DNA from: XYD2-FULL-39-9 sp964363685
GTDB taxonomy: Bacteria > Patescibacteriota > Patescibacteriia > Magasanikbacterales > GWA2-37-8
Length of the DNA: 12,697 bases
Direction of reading: 5' to 3'
Assembly: GCA_964363685.1 (NCBI GenBank)
Contig: CAYIJG010000023.1
Coordinates: 1 to 12,697 of the forward strand
Shown: positions 11,508 through 12,697 of the stretch, one piece after another
Layout of the letters: every line of letters begins with the position of its first letter
Position numbering within the stretch: the first letter of the stretch is position 1
Position numbers and translations under genes: made by a program
Notes under the pieces: generated by a model
What the model saw: the letters and a program-made list of their open reading frames with translations, nothing else
What the model was told of the DNA's origin: nothing
Databases searched by the model: none

Positions 11508-11727
11508 GAATATGAAGTTAACAAACGATAGCTATATAATTTCGATAGGCACAAAGAATTTTACCGAGACATACTTCAGAGATAAAGATGGCTGGGTCAA
11601 GATTTCTGCAAAGGGTAATAAATTTCGAATGACAGCGGAACAACTTCTTAATCATCTATTGCCAGCTGTATCTGGTATAAAGCCGGGCCTGACCTGGCGG
11701 GTTGAACACAAACATCAGAAAAAGTAA
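11506..11727 (+). CDS. Small hypothetical protein (73 aa)
   Basis: I do not recognise this product. It reads MNMKLTNDSYIISIGTKNF, then beta-strand-like TYFRDKDGWVKIS and FRMTAEQLLNHLLPAVSG, and ends with a basic VEHKHQKK tail. It is soluble and compact, with no signal or membrane segment, and could be a small alpha+beta domain with a helix-rich C-terminal half. Two in-frame ATG codons (11506 and 11512) are available. The second fits a leaderless mRNA from the promoter at 11479-11507. It stands alone, convergent with the GNAT gene. Codon use is AT-rich like the native genes. From 11728 to 11849 the only structure is a loose AAAGGAA/TTCCTTT pair at 11803-11830. Confidence 0.6.
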   Translation: MNMKLTNDSYIISIGTKNFTETYFRDKDGWVKISAKGNKFRMTAEQLLNHLLPAVSGIKPGLTWRVEHKHQKK

Positions 11728-11849
11728 GGTGTTGTAAAGAAGTAGATTTGTTTGGCTCCCCTCGTTGGACAAGTTCAGAACTATTGATTGGAAATTATTG
11801 GTAAAGGAAGTACAGGTAATCGTTTCCTTTCAAAGGGTACAATCTCTGA

Positions 11850-11863
11850 CAAACTATAGTTTG
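11850..11863 (-). repeat. 14-bp palindrome at the GNAT stop codon
   Basis: CAAACTATAGTTTG is perfectly self-complementary and includes the TAG of the minus-strand GNAT gene (11854-11856). There is no T-run, so it is at most a weak terminator. Confidence 0.4.
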
Positions 11864-12354
11864 CAATAATAATCCACCTTAGGTATTGCTCTATCAAAAC
11901 CTACCTTCTCATACGCCTTACGTGCGGGAGCATGTGCTGGGTCTCCACCCGTTTTTACTTTTATGTATTTTTTACCAGTTGATTTCATTTGTTTAAAGAG
12001 TGTTTTAAAAAGTTTTGTACTAATGCCCATTCCTTGAAAATCGGGATGCACGGCAGTCATCTCAATTTCAGCAAGTGGACCTGTCTTATCCGCAACACAA
12101 CAAACAAAACCCACTACTTGCCTGTTAAATTCGGCAACGTAAGTAACCGCTGTTTTATTTTTGAGCCAATGTTTAATTTGATTTGTCTTTCTTTTTTTCC
12201 AATCTGGGTAAACATTTTTATATAACTCGCGGCCCAATAATTTTTTAAATGAAGCATAGATTGGAACCCAAGCGAGCAATGTAATGAGGATTATCTGCCT
12301 ACTATCTCCGTTATTGTATTTTCTTATAATCAAATTTTTAATATCTTGCTTCAT
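11854..12354 (-). CDS. GNAT family N-acetyltransferase
   Basis: The enzyme transfers acetyl from acetyl-CoA to an amine. The substrate is not readable from sequence. The 166-residue protein has the GNAT core: strand TYVAEFNRQVVGFVCCV (71-87), strand IEMTAVHP, and the CoA pyrophosphate loop of motif A, FQGMGIST (106-113, Q-x-x-G-x-G/A form), followed by a helix. Motif B is HAPARKAYEKVGF (141-153), the usual N-terminal-proximal Tyr and the closing 'GF' of the family. The N-terminal 60 residues are basic and helical. Length is normal for a single-domain GNAT. It is a monocistronic minus gene between the small ORF and the terminator that follows tRNA-Asn. Confidence 0.92.
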   Translation of the reverse strand: MKQDIKNLIIRKYNNGDSRQIILITLLAWVPIYASFKKLLGRELYKNVYPDWKKRKTNQIKHWLKNKTAVTYVAEFNRQVVGFVCCVADKTGPLAEIEMTAVHPDFQGMGISTKLFKTLFKQMKSTGKKYIKVKTGGDPAHAPARKAYEKVGFDRAIPKVDYYCKL

Positions 12355-12379
12355 ATAAATAATCTAAAATATCATATAT

Positions 12380-12408
12380 ACTTTATCACAGTGTTCTATT
12401 TCTACCAA
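12380..12408 (-). promoter_or_regulatory. Possible promoter of the GNAT gene
   Basis: On the minus strand, TTGGTA (12403-12408), a 17-nt spacer, then TAAAGT (12380-12385), each 4/6. The leader would be about 19 nt. Confidence 0.35.
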
Positions 12409-12416
12409 AGGTAACA

Positions 12417-12448
12417 AAAAATAATGGCTAAAATTAGCCATTATTTTT
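12417..12448. terminator. Strong bidirectional terminator after tRNA-Asn
   Basis: AAAAATAATGGCTAA / TTAGCCATTATTTTT is a perfect 15-bp stem with a 2-nt centre, with A- and T-runs at both edges. It starts 6 bases past the tRNA and isolates the tRNA unit from the GNAT gene. Confidence 0.85.
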
Positions 12449-12453
12449 GAGTG

Positions 12454-12525
12454 CTCTGGGGGCTGGGATCGAACCAGCGAAATCCACGTTAACAGCGTGG
12501 CGTTGTACCACTCAACTACCTGGGA
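12454..12525 (-). tRNA. tRNA-Asn (GUU) with acceptor-stem mismatches
   Basis: On the minus strand a cloverleaf folds with U8-A9, D stem GTTG/CAAC with loop AGTGGTA, anticodon stem CCACG/CGTGG with loop CTGTTAA (anticodon GTT, Asn), a 5-nt variable loop ATTTC, and T arm GCTGG-TTCGATC-CCAGC. Discriminator G73 and a U1-A72 pair fit bacterial tRNA-Asn. CCA is not encoded. The acceptor stem is abnormal: 5' TCCCAGG faces 3' CCCCAGA, so pairs 3-70 (C-A), 4-69 (C-C) and 5-68 (A-C) fail while the outer two and inner two hold. The 3' strand would pair perfectly if its middle CCA read TGG, its own reverse complement. It could be functional with editing, a decaying copy, or an assembly error. Confidence 0.8.
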
Positions 12526-12533
12526 AGGTATTT

Positions 12534-12556
12534 AAAAACCCGCCTATGCAGCGGGG
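12534..12556 (-). terminator. Intrinsic terminator in front of tRNA-Asn
   Basis: On the minus strand CCCGC-TGCATAG-GCGGG is followed by TTTTT, and the tRNA begins nine bases later. A promoter upstream cannot serve the tRNA without passing this site, so either it is regulated or read through. Confidence 0.75.
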
Positions 12557-12584
12557 AAACTTTTATGGCAAAAAGTCATCCCGC
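12551..12584 (-). promoter_or_regulatory. Antiterminator alternative to the terminator
   Basis: GCGGG (12584-12580) pairs with CCCGC (12555-12551), the 5' arm of the terminator. Inside it ACTTTT (12576-12571) pairs with AAAAGT (12564-12559) around TGCCAT, leaving a 3x3 internal loop. The total of 11 bp exceeds the terminator's 5 bp. The GCGGG segment starts two bases after the leader stop codon, so a ribosome at the stop would cover it. Confidence 0.65.
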
Positions 12585-12585
12585 G

Positions 12586-12630
12586 TTAGGGGCGATTATT
12601 ATTGTTTGAATTATTCATTGCGTTTGCCAT
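12586..12630 (-). CDS. Asn-rich leader peptide (14 codons)
   Basis: ATG at 12630 encodes MANAMNNSNNNNRP and stops at TAA. Seven of 14 residues are Asn, including NNSNNNN near the end, followed by two other residues and the stop, the same plan as the His leader peptide with its His run. It is followed by an antiterminator/terminator pair and then by tRNA-Asn. The promoter at 12640-12667 would place transcription start within about three bases of this ATG, giving a nearly leaderless mRNA. Transcription from the upstream gene could also supply it. A peptide product with its own function is less likely. The inferred role is a sensor of charged tRNA-Asn. AT-rich DNA can give AAT runs by chance, which is the main caution. 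Confidence 0.6.
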   Translation of the reverse strand: MANAMNNSNNNNRP

Positions 12631-12639
12631 AGTGCACAT

Positions 12640-12667
12640 ACTATACCAGACCAAGGATTTTTTGCAA
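12640..12667 (-). promoter_or_regulatory. Extended -10 promoter for leader and tRNA-Asn
   Basis: On the minus strand, TTGCAA (12662-12667), a 16-nt spacer, then TGGTATAGT with TATAGT at 12640-12645 (TGn extended -10). It lies inside the end of the upstream gene, and the -10 contains that gene's TAG. Confidence 0.6.
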
Positions 12668-12697
12668 GACCTCGTCAATCGTACCATCCTGCGTGAA
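12641..12697 (-). CDS. C-terminal end of a protein (partial)
   Basis: From the window edge the minus strand reads FTQDGTIDEVLQKILGLV and then TAG. It looks like an ordinary amphipathic C-terminal helix of a larger protein beginning outside the window. Eighteen residues are too few to name a family. Its stop is 10 bases upstream of the leader ATG, so it may be co-transcribed with the tRNA unit. Confidence 0.5.
   Translation of the reverse strand, partial: FTQDGTIDEVLQKILGLV

Noticed and set aside
12447..12632. 61-codon plus-strand frame over the tRNA
   Set aside because: It is antisense to the tRNA and the leader region, and its product is composed of tRNA-derived sequence.
1..12697. CRISPR arrays, insertion sequences or phage genes
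   Set aside because: No regularly spaced repeats, transposase motifs or phage structural genes were found.

Overview
The window looks like a chromosomal piece of an uncultured Patescibacteria (CPR) genome. The evidence is AT-rich DNA, short intergenic gaps, almost no Shine-Dalgarno sequences in front of ordinary genes, a MurL-type D-glutamate route, a DUF4342 protein, and a lipoprotein domain of a kind common in CPR surface proteins. The phylum call is inference. Every complete gene except one NUDIX gene ends in TAA or TAG.

Layout. (1) 1-1665: a lone rplA (minus) with its own promoter and a leader hairpin, back to back with a strong plus promoter that drives a GC-richer unknown gene. (2) 1670-3500: a cupredoxin lipoprotein (plus) convergent with a minus operon of an FMN reductase and msrA. 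They share a bidirectional terminator, and both promoters carry near-identical 19-bp dyad sites, suggesting one redox regulon. (3) 3500-4061: a GC-rich, proline-rich small ORF that seems frameshifted, and a 40-residue highly basic protein. (4) 4065-6878: a minus operon of a DUF4342 protein, a lipoprotein, a HAD hydrolase and two NUDIX hydrolases. The first NUDIX gene is interrupted by an in-frame TGA. (5) 6903-7051: a 30-residue single-helix membrane peptide (plus). (6) 7147-10214: a minus cluster of murL, a ParB-like protein and a class I aminotransferase. (7) 10290-11390: a very GC-rich lipoprotein cassette (plus) with an N-terminal linker of myxobacterial style, ending in nested inverted repeats. 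(8) 11479-12448: a small unknown gene (plus) and a GNAT acetyltransferase (minus). (9) 12454-12697: tRNA-Asn(GUU) on the minus strand, preceded by what looks like a complete transcription attenuator.

The most exciting candidate is region 9. A 14-codon ORF in which seven codons are Asn (MANAMNNSNNNNRP) lies between a promoter and an intrinsic terminator. The terminator has a mutually exclusive antiterminator, and tRNA-Asn starts nine bases after its T-run. The arrangement matches His/Trp leader attenuators, but the controlled gene would be the tRNA that reads the control codons, forming a self-sensing loop. The tRNA itself has three internal acceptor-stem mismatches, which must be explained before it is accepted as functional.
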